Below, one piece after another: positions 1 through 7,503 of a DNA stretch of 24,795 nucleotides. Positions within the stretch are counted from its first letter, which is position 1. The number at the start of each line of letters is the position of its first letter. Location: NCBI GenBank assembly GCA_026390045.1, contig JAPLGR010000704.1, forward strand, positions 1-24,795, given 5' to 3'. The notes beneath the pieces are model-generated. The model was not told where the DNA came from. It worked only from the letters and a program-made list of their open reading frames with translations, and searched no databases. The translations under genes and the position numbers were made by a program. The DNA is from Chloroflexota bacterium. GTDB taxonomy: Bacteria > Chloroflexota > Anaerolineae > Anaerolineales > E44-bin32.

Positions 1-802
1 GCCGCGGTTCGGTGTCGGTGAGCTGCCGTGCGAGCTCGGCCAGCTCGCCGCCGCGACCGCCAAATGATGTGGGGGGTTGAGGGAGGTCGAAGCTCGGTGT
101 TCGGACGAGGACGACTTCCCCCAGCTCGCCTTTGCGGATCGCCTCACACAACGCGCGGGTCGATTCGGTCGGCTTGATCCCCATCTCCTTGTGGAGGAGC
201 GATCGGCATGACTCATACTCCGCTAGGGCATCAGCAAGCCGACCGGAGCGCGCCAGGGACATCATGGTGTATTGGTGGGCGCGTTCGTCGTAGGCGAAGT
301 TCTCGAGCCAGCGGCGGGTGGACGTCAGTGCTTCGTCGAAGCGGTTTCGCAGCAGCGCGTCGGCGGTCAGGCTGTGGAGTGACTCCAAGACCAGTCTCTG
401 GAAGCGTTCCTGTTGCCACCCGCGCCAACTGTCAAACTCGGCCGAACCGGCGACATCGAAGCCCCGGAGGAAGGGCCCGCGGTACAGGTGCACCACCAGC
501 TGGTACTGACCGGCGGCCGAGGCCCGCTGTAGCTCGGTGGCATCGACCGTAACCCGTGCCTGCTTCGCGACCGAGACTGTCTCTCGGCCAATGTCCACTA
601 GGTCGCCACAGTAGGCCTTCAACTTGGACAACTCGACGCGTAGGCTTGTGGTCGCCGCCTGCTGTGACGTCTCCGGCCAGAAGAACGCCGCCAGCGACGC
701 CCGCGCCTGCGGCATCCCTTCCACGAGCAAGTAGATTAGCAGGGCCCGCGCCTTGTGCGAGGTCAGGTTGCCAAGAGGCCGGCCCGAAGCACCGATCTCC
801 AA
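1..802 (-). CDS. BTAD-domain (SARP/AfsR-like) transcriptional regulator, N-terminal part
   Basis: The minus strand is open from about 814 to the left edge. It starts with an OmpR-type winged-helix core (GRPLGNLTSHKARALLIYL) and a SLRVELSKLK helix. A bacterial transcriptional activator (BTAD) helical repeat follows (YRGPFLRGF, WQQERFQRLVLESLHSL, then GRLADALAEYESCRSLLHKE). The last visible residues (FGGRGGELAELARQL) resemble the linker that normally precedes the P-loop of a STAND/NB-ARC ATPase, so the full protein is probably a large AfsR/MalT-like regulator whose C-terminus lies outside the window. Such proteins bind DNA and switch on transcription after ATP-dependent oligomerisation. The start is a problem. 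The family's opening strand (TLGGLEI) is present, but an in-frame TGA at 815-817 separates it from an ATG at 830-832. TTG at 800-802 is the first in-frame standard start after that stop and has no good ribosome site. The family call is firm; whether the gene is intact is not. Confidence 0.75.
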   Translation of the reverse strand, partial: MEIGASGRPLGNLTSHKARALLIYLLVEGMPQARASLAAFFWPETSQQAATTSLRVELSKLKAYCGDLVDIGRETVSVAKQARVTVDATELQRASAAGQYQLVVHLYRGPFLRGFDVAGSAEFDSWRGWQQERFQRLVLESLHSLTADALLRNRFDEALTSTRRWLENFAYDERAHQYTMMSLARSGRLADALAEYESCRSLLHKEMGIKPTESTRALCEAIRKGELGEVVLVRTPSFDLPQPPTSFGGRGGELAELARQLTDTEPR

Positions 803-981
803 TCCGCCCAGGGTTCAAACCTCGTAGCTCATGCCCTGCCGCTCTGGCTTTGCCATTGTCGCCACGGCCCCGTTAGCGATCCGTTCACGATCCGATCGCG
901 CGCCAGCCGTATCATCGCGCCAGAAGCGAGGATCTGCATTGCGCCGGGATTGGCCGCGGCCAGCGCAGACCCCGAACCCCA

Positions 982-987
982 AGGAGG
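982..987 (+). promoter_or_regulatory. Ribosome binding site of the 995 gene
   Basis: A perfect AGGAGG lies 7 bases before the ATG at 995. It fixes the start there, although the same frame stays open far upstream. Confidence 0.85.
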
Positions 988-994
988 AAATGCT

Positions 995-1366
995 ATGTCG
1001 TTCAAGACGCTCATGATCATGAAGGCCGTAGTCTGTCTGATGTTCGGTGTGCTGCTGGTGTTCTTCCCGCGATGGTTGCTGGGGCTGATGGGCGCCTCCC
1101 TCGACGCCGCGGGCACCTACCCGGCGCGCGAGTATGGGGCGGCGTTCTTCGGCACGCTGATGCTGACCTGGTTCGCCCGCGGGGCCGGCAGCAGCGAGGC
1201 GCGCCGGCCGATCCTGTTGGACCTGCTGGTGTACGACGCGATCGGTTTCGTCGTGACGACCCTCACCGTGCTGTCAGGGGTTCTCAACTGGCTCGGGTGG
1301 GGAATCGTTGCCGTCTACGCGTTCTTCACCGCCGGGTCCGCCTATCTGCTGGCCCGCAAGACCTGA
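995..1366 (+). CDS. Small four-helix integral membrane protein, function unknown
   Basis: This 123-residue protein is almost entirely hydrophobic. Four membrane segments are visible: about residues 5-27 (MIMKAVVCLMFGVLLVFFP), 45-62 (around AAFFGTLMLTWFARG), 72-92 (LDLLVYDAIGFVVTTLTVL) and 97-118 (GWGIVAVYAFFTAGSAYLL). The loop after helix 1 carries a PAREYGAAF motif, a pattern seen in small DUF4345/DoxX-like membrane proteins, but I cannot assign a family with confidence. The start at ATG 995 is set by a perfect AGGAGG. The gene is divergent from the BTAD regulator, with about 160-190 bases between them, so the regulator might control it; that is inference from position only. A TATCAT at 910-915 is a possible -10 box. 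No function is proposed. Confidence 0.85.
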   Translation: MSFKTLMIMKAVVCLMFGVLLVFFPRWLLGLMGASLDAAGTYPAREYGAAFFGTLMLTWFARGAGSSEARRPILLDLLVYDAIGFVVTTLTVLSGVLNWLGWGIVAVYAFFTAGSAYLLARKT

Positions 1367-1619
1367 GGGAGGGCCGGGACCGTCGGGAGACTGCGGGGGC
1401 TGTCAAGGGTGGCGCTTGCCGGGCTTGAGCCGCCGGTGGTTCGGAGGCTGAGCAGAGCCCTCACCCAGGCGGCCCCCGCGAAATGCATATCAACCAGCAT
1501 GTAACAGCTTGCTCAGCCGCGGGCTCGCCCCGCACCCTTGGTGCAGGCACCGTCTCTCGCTGCGAAAGGGATGACATGGGAGCCGCAACGCGCCAGATGT
1601 CCAACAGGAGCCCGTCAGC

Positions 1620-2564
1620 ATGATCCCGTCGTATCCTCCGCCTCAGCGTTTGGAATTCGGCATTTGGATGCCTCCACTCCCGTCATGGCCTGTCCTGCGC
1701 ATGCGCGCGGAGCTCATCGAGTCACTTGGGTTCGACAGCCTGTGGATGGCTGACCACTTCGTCAATCCCTTCGCGCCGGACACCGCCTGGATGGAGTCTT
1801 GGACTCTGTTGACGGCTCTGGTCGGATGCACACGACGGGTAGCGATCGGCAGTCTGGTCACGAACATCATCTACCGTCATCCGGCAGTCATCGCCAGGAG
1901 CGCTCTCTCCCTGGATCACATCTCGGACGGCCGACTGATCCTCGGGCTGGGCGCCGGGTCCGCCGACGACCCAAGCCACGCCATGACGGGCGTGTCACCC
2001 TGGTCTCCAGCGGAGAGGGTCGACCGCTTGGAGGAGATTCTGATCATTGTCGACAGCATGCTGCGGCAGGAAGAGACGAGCTATCGCGGCCGTTACTATC
2101 AGGTCGAAGGCGCAATCATGAACCCTCGACCGATCCAACAGCCAAGGCCTCCGCTGCTGGTCGCCGCTCAGGGGCATCGGACGCTGCAGCTCGCCGCCCG
2201 GTTCGCCGATCGCTGGTGCACGATGGGAGACCTGCGGTCCAGTTGCGGGGACGTTGCCCATGCCACACGGGAGATGAATGATGCCCTGACCGGTCGCGCC
2301 CGGTCTCTGGGACGGGATCCACATACGATTGGGCGGGCCTTCTGCGTCGGCTGGACTCGGGAGCGGCCATTCGATGGCCTGGGGGCCTTCCAGGACTACA
2401 TCGGCCCCCTCGTCGAGGCTGGGATCACCCAGTTCATGTTCGGCTTCTGGGAGGATGAGGATCTCCAGCGAACGGCGCCCATCCAGCACGTCCCCAGTGC
2501 GCAGACGCTCGAGTGGCTTGCCCCCGTCGCCGTCCCCAGTCTCCGGACTTGGATTGCGGCCTAG
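1620..2564 (+). CDS. Luciferase-like (LLM class) flavin/F420-dependent oxidoreductase
   Basis: This is a 314-residue TIM-barrel protein of the bacterial luciferase superfamily. The N-terminal strand and helix (LEFGIWMPPLPSWPVL, then ELIESLGFDSLWMADHF) are typical. So are the SLVTNIIYRHPAVIAR segment, the glycine-rich LGLGAGSADD turn, and the mid-barrel helix RVDRLEEILIIVDSML followed by YRGRYYQVEGAIMNPRP. PPLLVAAQGHRTLQLAARFADRW is the usual second half of the cofactor site. Members oxidise or reduce diverse substrates with FMNH2 or F420H2; sequence alone does not give the substrate or decide between the two cofactors. ATG 1620 is supported by AGGAG at 1606-1610, 9 bases upstream. The gene stands alone, with 253 bases before it and a convergent lipoprotein gene 34 bases after it. 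The 253-base gap before it shows no convincing gene or RNA. Confidence 0.9.
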   Translation: MIPSYPPPQRLEFGIWMPPLPSWPVLRMRAELIESLGFDSLWMADHFVNPFAPDTAWMESWTLLTALVGCTRRVAIGSLVTNIIYRHPAVIARSALSLDHISDGRLILGLGAGSADDPSHAMTGVSPWSPAERVDRLEEILIIVDSMLRQEETSYRGRYYQVEGAIMNPRPIQQPRPPLLVAAQGHRTLQLAARFADRWCTMGDLRSSCGDVAHATREMNDALTGRARSLGRDPHTIGRAFCVGWTRERPFDGLGAFQDYIGPLVEAGITQFMFGFWEDEDLQRTAPIQHVPSAQTLEWLAPVAVPSLRTWIAA

Positions 2565-2598
2565 TCCCGGGAACGAAGCCGGGGCGAGCGCGCGACCC

Positions 2599-3963
2599 TC
2601 ACCAGGAGGAGTCGGGCAGTGGCAGACCGAACGCGCGGATGTCGTACTCGCACATTGCGGGATTGATGTCGGCTGAAAGCGGCATGTCAAGCGAGAATTC
2701 CACGCCCGCTTCAGCGGGCGGCGGCGCGAGCTCCAGCCAACGGGCGGATTGTGGCTCGCCGGTTGTGGACCTCAGGCTGACGAAGATCGCGGCGCTCCTG
2801 AGAGGGACAGAGTCAGGGTTGGAGACCGTCCCCCTCAGGAAGATGCTGCTGCCGATCGCCTCAAGCTGGTGGATGGACACTGGAAGGATGACGGCCCCAC
2901 CCGTGTTGAGGGGAACGGGTTGCGCGTCAAGATACGCCTCAAGCGTGACGTCGGCGATTTCGATGCCTCCCGACTCGAGCGCCGCCTGCAGGCCGGGGAA
3001 TCGATCAGCGGCAAAGGTGAGGGTTTCTCCTGGCTCAAGCGGGATGATGGACTGAAGTATCTCCAGGCTGATCGGCCGGCCGGCCGCGCGCACGGCGATC
3101 GCCACTTGCGGAAGGACCGGCGCATCACCCGCGTTGCGGATTGCTCCGGTGGCGAAACCATTCCCCTGGCTGGTGACATGCCAAGTCGGGCCGTCGGTGA
3201 CGACCAGGGGTATTTCGCTCGCAGGGTCGACGGCGGAGACGGCGGTGAAGACCTCGAAGCGCGTCCCAGGGGTCGCGCCGGACGCCTGCGCGATCCACGG
3301 TAGGCTGCCGGACTGCGGCAGGATGGCTCCCGGGACGCTGGCGACTGCAAGGCCGGCCAACGATCGATCCGTGGCGCGCCAGACGATGACCACATCGTGG
3401 ACGCGCACGGGACGCGTGTCTTCGCACTGCACGGTCCCGCGCACAAAGACTTCGTCGGGTGCTTGCGTTGTGTAGACGGCTCCGAGGCTAGTGCTTGCGC
3501 CAGCCGCGGATGAGAACTGGAAAGACTCCAGGCTCGCGCGGACTTCCGCCGGGGACTCGGCCTGCTCCAATCGCGCGATGAATGGGCTGGCCGCCCCTGG
3601 TTGTAGGACCGAGAGCGGGAGCGGGGCCGTCGCCTCGCTGGTCGCCGTCCCGGCTGCATCAACGAGCTCAACGCAGACGGCCACAGACTCAAGCGCCGAG
3701 GACGACTCATTGTGCGCCATGCCGAGGACGATCCACTCGTCTTCGTCATCTCCATGGCGCACGACGAGGTCCGTGAATGTGACCTCAGGCAGCGGCCCGG
3801 CTGGGCTTGTGGGCAAGGCTATCGTGCTGAGGGGAGCCGCCGGCGAGGTCTCCCGGGTACCCGATGCGGTGGGAGCCGGGAGGCAGCCCGCCAGGCCTAA
3901 GCTGACCAGGAGATACAGGCGTGCTAGCTGAAAGGCGCGCTGCATGTCAGAAGGATAACGCAT
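2599..3963 (-). CDS. Surface lipoprotein with repeated FxLYD-like beta domains
   Basis: The 454-residue product has a type II signal peptide: a short basic start, hydrophobic LARLYLLVSLGLAG, then lipobox Cys27. It should therefore be anchored on the outer face of the membrane. After a Ser/Thr/Pro-rich stretch come several similar immunoglobulin-like units. Each begins with a strand of the type 'evfvRGTVqc' or 'sifLRGTVsNp' and continues with a V-x-V-x-V strand and a 'LQPGA-SPF' or 'LEPGETLTF' turn. This is the pattern of FxLYD-type domains found in extracellular proteins of unknown function. ATG 3963 has no clear ribosome site; the next in-frame ATG (3945) would also leave a good signal peptide. 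A TACATT at 3983-3988 (minus) may be its -10 box. The gene lies downstream of the MoeB-like gene on the same strand, with a 200-base gap that suggests separate transcription. The lipoprotein call is firm; the role is unknown. Confidence 0.8.
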   Translation of the reverse strand: MRYPSDMQRAFQLARLYLLVSLGLAGCLPAPTASGTRETSPAAPLSTIALPTSPAGPLPEVTFTDLVVRHGDDEDEWIVLGMAHNESSSALESVAVCVELVDAAGTATSEATAPLPLSVLQPGAASPFIARLEQAESPAEVRASLESFQFSSAAGASTSLGAVYTTQAPDEVFVRGTVQCEDTRPVRVHDVVIVWRATDRSLAGLAVASVPGAILPQSGSLPWIAQASGATPGTRFEVFTAVSAVDPASEIPLVVTDGPTWHVTSQGNGFATGAIRNAGDAPVLPQVAIAVRAAGRPISLEILQSIIPLEPGETLTFAADRFPGLQAALESGGIEIADVTLEAYLDAQPVPLNTGGAVILPVSIHQLEAIGSSIFLRGTVSNPDSVPLRSAAIFVSLRSTTGEPQSARWLELAPPPAEAGVEFSLDMPLSADINPAMCEYDIRAFGLPLPDSSW

Positions 3964-3990
3964 TCCGTCGCGGTCTGAATGGAATGTAAT

Positions 3991-4013
3991 GCGGGCCGGA
4001 GTCTCCAGCCCGC
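3991..4013 (-). other. Hairpin between the moeB-like and lipoprotein genes
   Basis: GCGGGC (3991-3996) pairs with GCCCGC (4008-4013). A further GGA/TCC stem lies inside, past a single C/A mismatch, closing a three-base loop. It lies 150 bases after the moeB-like stop and just upstream of the possible -10 of the lipoprotein gene. It could end the moeB-like transcript or act near the promoter. There is no U tract on either strand. Confidence 0.35.
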
Positions 4014-4163
4014 ACTCAACGTCTGTGGACGACTATCTCAGGTTGCACCCTTCGTCTGGTTGGTCAGATAGTCCTCGAGGCCCATCTGATCGACCTAATC
4101 GAGTTGCGCGGGGGCCTGAAGCCACGACGGGTCAAGCTACCCCTGCTCGCGAGCGGCACTTGA

Positions 4164-5342
4164 TCAATAGACAGGCAAGCTTGGGTCAACGTCACGCGCC
4201 CAAGCATTGATCCCGCCGTTGAGGTGGCGCACCTTGCGGAACCCCGCGCCGGCCAGCAGCTCGAGGGCACGTACCGAACGCACTCCGGACCTGCAGAACA
4301 CGACCATCTCCTGGGCGCTGTCCAGCTCGTGCAAGTGCGAAGCCAGCGAACCGAGAGGGATCAGCTGAGCGCCGGGAAGGCGTGAGATCTCGAGCTCGTG
4401 CGGCTCGCGCACATCGATCAAGTGCACGTGCTTCCCGGCTTGGAGTTCCGCCGCCAGCGCGGCAGGTTCCACCTCCCACTCGCGCGCTAATGGTCCCCCT
4501 TGGTGCTCATGGCCGGGCGCGCTGCAGAATGCCTCGTAGTCGACTAGCGCGTGGATCTCGGGTTCCTCGGAGCAGATGCGGCAGCGTGGGCTCTTCTTCA
4601 GCCGGATCTCCTCGAACGAGGCGTCCAGCGCGTCAACCAGCAGCAGCTTGCCGATCAATGGCTCGCCGATCCCGAGCAGCAGCTTCAGCGCCTCGGTGGC
4701 CTGCAAGGTCCCGATGGTCCCGGGGAGGACGCCAATGACCCCCGCTTCGGCGCACGACGGTACCAACTCAGGGGGTGGGGGGTCCGGGAACAGGCAGCGA
4801 TAGCACGGACCCCGGTCCGCCCAGAAGATGCTCGCCTGGCCCTCAAAACGAAACACCGATCCGTACACGTCTGGCTTGTGCGTCAGCACGCAGACATCGT
4901 TGACCAGATAGCGCGTGGGAAAGTTGTCGGAGCAGTCGATGATCAGGTCATACGGTGCCGCAATGCGCAGGGCGTTCCCCGAGGTGAACGGCTCGTCGTA
5001 TGGGTCGACACGGATGCAGGGGTTGAGATCGAGAAGCCGGGCGCGCGCTGAGTCAACCTTGGGTTGACCGACGGCTGACATGCTGTGGATCACCTGCCGC
5101 TGGAGGTTCGTCGTGTCGACGCGGTCGCAGTCCACCAGCCCGATGCGACCAACACCCGCGGCCGCCAGATAGAGCGCCACGGGCGAACCAAGGCCTCCCG
5201 TCCCAATCACCAGCACGGAGGACGCCTTGAGCTTCCGCTGACCCGCCAGCCCGACTTCAGGCATGAGCAGGTGCCGCGAGTAGCGCAGAATCTCCTCGTG
5301 GCTCAGGGAGTCTTCCTCAGGGGCTAGAGGCCGATGCGGCAT
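4164..5342 (-). CDS. MoeB/ThiF-family adenylyltransferase fused to a rhodanese domain (MoeZ-like)
   Basis: This 392-residue protein has two domains. Residues 1-260 are an E1-like adenylyltransferase: the opening helix HEEILRYSRHLLMPEVG, nucleotide loop GTGGLGSP (47-54), the DCDRVDTTNLQRQ motif, Cys197 in VPSCAEAGVIGVLPG, and zinc ligands Cys180/Cys183 and Cys254/Cys257. Residues 285-392 are a rhodanese domain, with the HLIDVREPHE strand and a CRSGVRS loop holding catalytic Cys350. Family members adenylate the C-terminal Gly-Gly of a small sulfur carrier (MoaD, ThiS or CysO type) and load sulfur on it as a thiocarboxylate, for molybdopterin, thiamine or cysteine synthesis. No carrier gene lies in the window, so the pathway is undecided. 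ATG 5342 is chosen because GAGG sits 7 bases upstream and because family homology begins there; the frame stays open further upstream without protein-like sequence. Confidence 0.92.
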   Translation of the reverse strand: MPHRPLAPEEDSLSHEEILRYSRHLLMPEVGLAGQRKLKASSVLVIGTGGLGSPVALYLAAAGVGRIGLVDCDRVDTTNLQRQVIHSMSAVGQPKVDSARARLLDLNPCIRVDPYDEPFTSGNALRIAAPYDLIIDCSDNFPTRYLVNDVCVLTHKPDVYGSVFRFEGQASIFWADRGPCYRCLFPDPPPPELVPSCAEAGVIGVLPGTIGTLQATEALKLLLGIGEPLIGKLLLVDALDASFEEIRLKKSPRCRICSEEPEIHALVDYEAFCSAPGHEHQGGPLAREWEVEPAALAAELQAGKHVHLIDVREPHELEISRLPGAQLIPLGSLASHLHELDSAQEMVVFCRSGVRSVRALELLAGAGFRKVRHLNGGINAWARDVDPSLPVY

Positions 5343-5389
5343 GGGCTTTCCTCGCCACGCGGAAGGAGGGAATGCTCTCTCCGCCCAGC

Positions 5390-5395
5390 ATTGTA
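5390..5395 (-). promoter_or_regulatory. -10 box (TACAAT) of the moeB-like gene
   Basis: TACAAT on minus differs from the consensus at one base and would give a leader of about 40 bases that contains the GAGG ribosome site. No clear -35 is visible at the usual distance. Confidence 0.45.
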
Positions 5396-5660
5396 TCGGA
5401 GGCGGCTGTGATCCGCCCTGGTGAGTTCGGTGTGGGCCAAGTCCGCGCGCCGACGGCCATCGGTTTCCCACTCCGTCTCACGAGCCATCGTCTCTGAGAC
5501 TATCCAATAGAGACCCTCTTTGTCAATCTACGCGACGTGTCCCGCATGACCGACCCCGCATCCCGCTGGGCCGATCTTGGGCGTCTGGGGAGGGATGTGG
5601 CACGGAGCTTGCTTGGGCTGGGGAGGATGCGGACCCGGCCGGGCCCGGGTTTCGGCTTGC

Positions 5661-5666
5661 TATAAT
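5661..5666 (+). promoter_or_regulatory. Extended -10 promoter (TGC-TATAAT) of the amidase/L,D-transpeptidase operon
   Basis: A consensus TATAAT is preceded by TGC, forming an extended -10 element. The GTG start is 20 bases further on, with a GAGAGGA ribosome site between. No -35 box is recognisable, as is common for extended -10 promoters. Confidence 0.7.
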
Positions 5667-5686
5667 GGCTCGAGAGGATTGACTGC

Positions 5687-6508
5687 GTGAACCTGACACC
5701 CGAGCGAACTCCGCTGCGCCCGCCAAGACGGCAAGCCAGCCCGTTGCTCCGCCAACTGGGTCGGCACCTTGCGGTGACGGCAGGAGTGGCGGCCTTGCTT
5801 GCCACCGTGTTCACCGCTTGGACGCCGGCGAGCCTGAACCCGGGCGAGCTGGCCAGCCGGCTGATCGCGGGGTGGGATGGCGGATCGGAATCAGGGCCGG
5901 TGGCGCTCGCGACGGAAGCTCAGGGCTTGCGGATCGGCATTGTGACCGGGCATTCCGGGCCGTACCCCGGGACCGGGGCCATCGATCCCGGCTCCACCTG
6001 TGCTGACGGACTGACCGAGCTCGAGGTCAACCAGTCGATCGCCGGCCTGGTTGCCGACGGTCTGGAGGGCGCCGGATTCCAGGTGGACCGCCTGGACGAG
6101 TGGGATGAGGACCTGACGGGGTACCGCGCCGTCGCACTGGTCTCCATCCACGTTGACTCGTGCGAGTGGATCAACGACCAGGCGACGGGGTTCAAGGTGG
6201 CAGCCTCCGTCGACTCGTCCATCCCCGATCGCGCGCAGCGCCTCGTGACTTGCCTGGTCGATCGCTACTCGCGTGACACCGGGCTGGCCTTCCATCAGGG
6301 CAGCATCACGCGCGACATGACCGAGTACCACACGTTCAACGAAATCCATAGCCAGACGCCGGCGGCGATCATCGAGACCGGCTTCCTGAACCTGGACCGC
6401 GAGTTCCTGACCGAGCATCCGGATCAGGCGGCACGCGGGATCGTCGAAGGCATCCTGTGCTTCGTGAACAACGAACCCGCCACGCTCCCGGGAGAGGCCA
6501 CGCCGTGA
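5687..6508 (+). CDS. N-acetylmuramoyl-L-alanine amidase (Amidase_3 family), membrane-anchored
   Basis: This 273-residue protein has a basic N-terminus and one membrane segment (about residues 27-45, HLAVTAGVAALLATVFTAW), so the catalytic domain should face the outside. The Amidase_3 zinc site is readable: His89 (VTGHSGPYPGTG), Glu111 in the G-L-T-E-x-x-x-N motif, and His155 (VSIHVDS). Catalytic Glu230 lies in AIIETGFLN. These enzymes cut the bond between N-acetylmuramic acid and L-alanine of the stem peptide in peptidoglycan. GTG 5687 is preceded at 8 bases by GAGAGGA. The stop codon overlaps the start of the next gene by 4 bases (GTGA), so the two are translationally coupled. In an operon with two L,D-transpeptidases, the likely job is opening the wall during growth or remodelling. 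Confidence 0.92.
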   Translation: MNLTPERTPLRPPRRQASPLLRQLGRHLAVTAGVAALLATVFTAWTPASLNPGELASRLIAGWDGGSESGPVALATEAQGLRIGIVTGHSGPYPGTGAIDPGSTCADGLTELEVNQSIAGLVADGLEGAGFQVDRLDEWDEDLTGYRAVALVSIHVDSCEWINDQATGFKVAASVDSSIPDRAQRLVTCLVDRYSRDTGLAFHQGSITRDMTEYHTFNEIHSQTPAAIIETGFLNLDREFLTEHPDQAARGIVEGILCFVNNEPATLPGEATP

Positions 6509-7503
6509 CGGACGCCGGCGGCGCCGCGCCTCAGGAGGCCCGCCGTGCTTTGCAGGCTGCACGGCAGGCCTTGCTGCGCGGCGACCGCGGAGAGGCCCGG
6601 CGCATGGCGCGGCTGGCCGCGCGGCTTTCGCCCCGATGGGACGCCCCATGGCTGATCCTGGCGGCTGTCTCTGAGCCGCGCGCCGGGCTGGCCTATGCCG
6701 TCCGCGCGCTGGAAATCAATCCGGGCTCGCAGGCGGCGCGAGGGGCAATTCGCTGGCTGATCAAGCGGCTGCCTCGGGAAACGCGCGCCGAGACGATCCG
6801 GGAGTTGCAGATCCCGGAGGGCCTGGCGGTTGAGCTTCTCTCCCCCGCCTCGCTTGTATCGCCGAAACGACTCGCGCCCGGGCTGCTCGTCACGGCGCTG
6901 CTCCTCGCCGGGGCGCTGGCGGTGTGGCTGACCAGCCAGCCCGCTGCGGCGACGCAGTCTCAGGAAACGCCTGAGCCCGTGGCGAAGGCGACCTTCACTC
7001 CGACTGCCACCGCCACGCCGACGCCTTCGCCCACGCCAACCATCACTGTCACGCCGACGCCCACTGCGACGCCGACGCCCACCGCGACGCCGACGCCGCG
7101 ACCTGCGGTCTCGTGGACGTATTCGCTCGACCCAGCGGAGCTGGCAGACGAGGGCCGCTGGATCGATGTGGATCTCTCCGAACAGCGCGTCACGGCCTAT
7201 GAGGGCACGAGCGTGGTGAAGGAGTTCCTCGTGTCCACCGGGACAAGCGCCCATCCGACGGTGACCGGCCAGTTCAGGATCTACGTCAAGCTGAAGTCGA
7301 CGGCGATGGCCGGCCCCGGCTACTACCTTCCGGGCGTGCCCTTCACGATGTACTTCTACAAGGGCTACTCCCTGCACGGGACCTACTGGCACAGCAACTT
7401 CGGCGTACCCATGAGCCACGGGTGCGTGAACATGTACACCCCCGATGCCGAGTGGCTGTTTAACTGGGCGTCGGTTGGCACCCTGGTCAACGTCCACCCA
7501 TGA
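6505..7503 (+). CDS. Membrane-anchored L,D-transpeptidase (YkuD) with N-terminal TPR-like domain
   Basis: The 332-residue product has four parts. Residues 1-100 are an Ala/Arg-rich helical region resembling tetratricopeptide repeats (RQALLRGDRGEARRMARLAA, then AYAVRALEINPGSQAARGAI), predicted to be cytoplasmic. Residues 123-144 are a single membrane helix. Residues 153-202 are a Thr/Pro-rich linker that should span wall space. From about 219 to the end is the YkuD catalytic domain, with His291 in LHGTYWHSNF and nucleophile Cys307 in MSHGCVNM. YkuD enzymes form 3-3 peptidoglycan cross-links or attach proteins to the wall, and resist most beta-lactams other than carbapenems. The GTG start at 6505 overlaps the amidase stop, with GGGAGAGG upstream; an earlier in-frame ATG (6457) gives no family-like sequence. 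A cytoplasmic helical domain on a YkuD protein is unusual and might bind a cell-shape or division partner (inference). Confidence 0.9.
   Translation: MTDAGGAAPQEARRALQAARQALLRGDRGEARRMARLAARLSPRWDAPWLILAAVSEPRAGLAYAVRALEINPGSQAARGAIRWLIKRLPRETRAETIRELQIPEGLAVELLSPASLVSPKRLAPGLLVTALLLAGALAVWLTSQPAAATQSQETPEPVAKATFTPTATATPTPSPTPTITVTPTPTATPTPTATPTPRPAVSWTYSLDPAELADEGRWIDVDLSEQRVTAYEGTSVVKEFLVSTGTSAHPTVTGQFRIYVKLKSTAMAGPGYYLPGVPFTMYFYKGYSLHGTYWHSNFGVPMSHGCVNMYTPDAEWLFNWASVGTLVNVHP
7001..7110 (+). repeat. Tandem repeats coding a Thr/Pro linker
   Basis: An 18-base unit (ACGCCGACGCCCACTGCG, 7051-7068) recurs at 7069-7086 with one change and starts a third time at 7087. Looser copies lie upstream from about 7001. 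Each unit codes TPTPTA. Such repeats can change copy number by slippage, altering linker length between the membrane and the catalytic domain. Confidence 0.75.

Larger units (their letters stand above)
5343..5686. promoter_or_regulatory. Divergent intergenic region between moeB-like gene and amidase operon
   Basis: This 344-base gap has no convincing gene on either strand. On minus, TACAAT at 5390-5395 is a good -10 box about 48 bases before the moeB-like start. A perfect TTGACA lies further up at 5521-5526, but the best hexamer at the right distance (TAGTCT, 5497-5502, 18-base spacer) is weak. On plus, an extended -10 box (TGC-TATAAT) precedes the amidase operon. I see no riboswitch-like fold that I could defend. 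Confidence 0.5.

Noticed and set aside
805..830. A GGGTTCAAAC stretch on plus that recalls a tRNA T-loop.
   Set aside because: The flanking bases cannot form a T stem or an acceptor stem, and the region codes the start of the BTAD protein on minus.
755..994. Upstream extension of the small membrane protein to 203 residues.
   Set aside because: The perfect AGGAGG at 982-987 fixes the start at 995, and the extension lies antisense to the BTAD regulator.
2835..3755. A 306-codon minus frame overlapping the surface lipoprotein gene.
   Set aside because: It shares the strand but a different frame and reads as Ser/Arg-rich low-complexity sequence. The lipoprotein frame has a signal peptide and domain repeats.
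4031..4073. Inverted repeat GACTATCT/AGATAGTC in the gap after the moeB-like gene.
   Set aside because: Only 8 base pairs with a 27-base loop and no U tract; too weak to call a terminator or operator.
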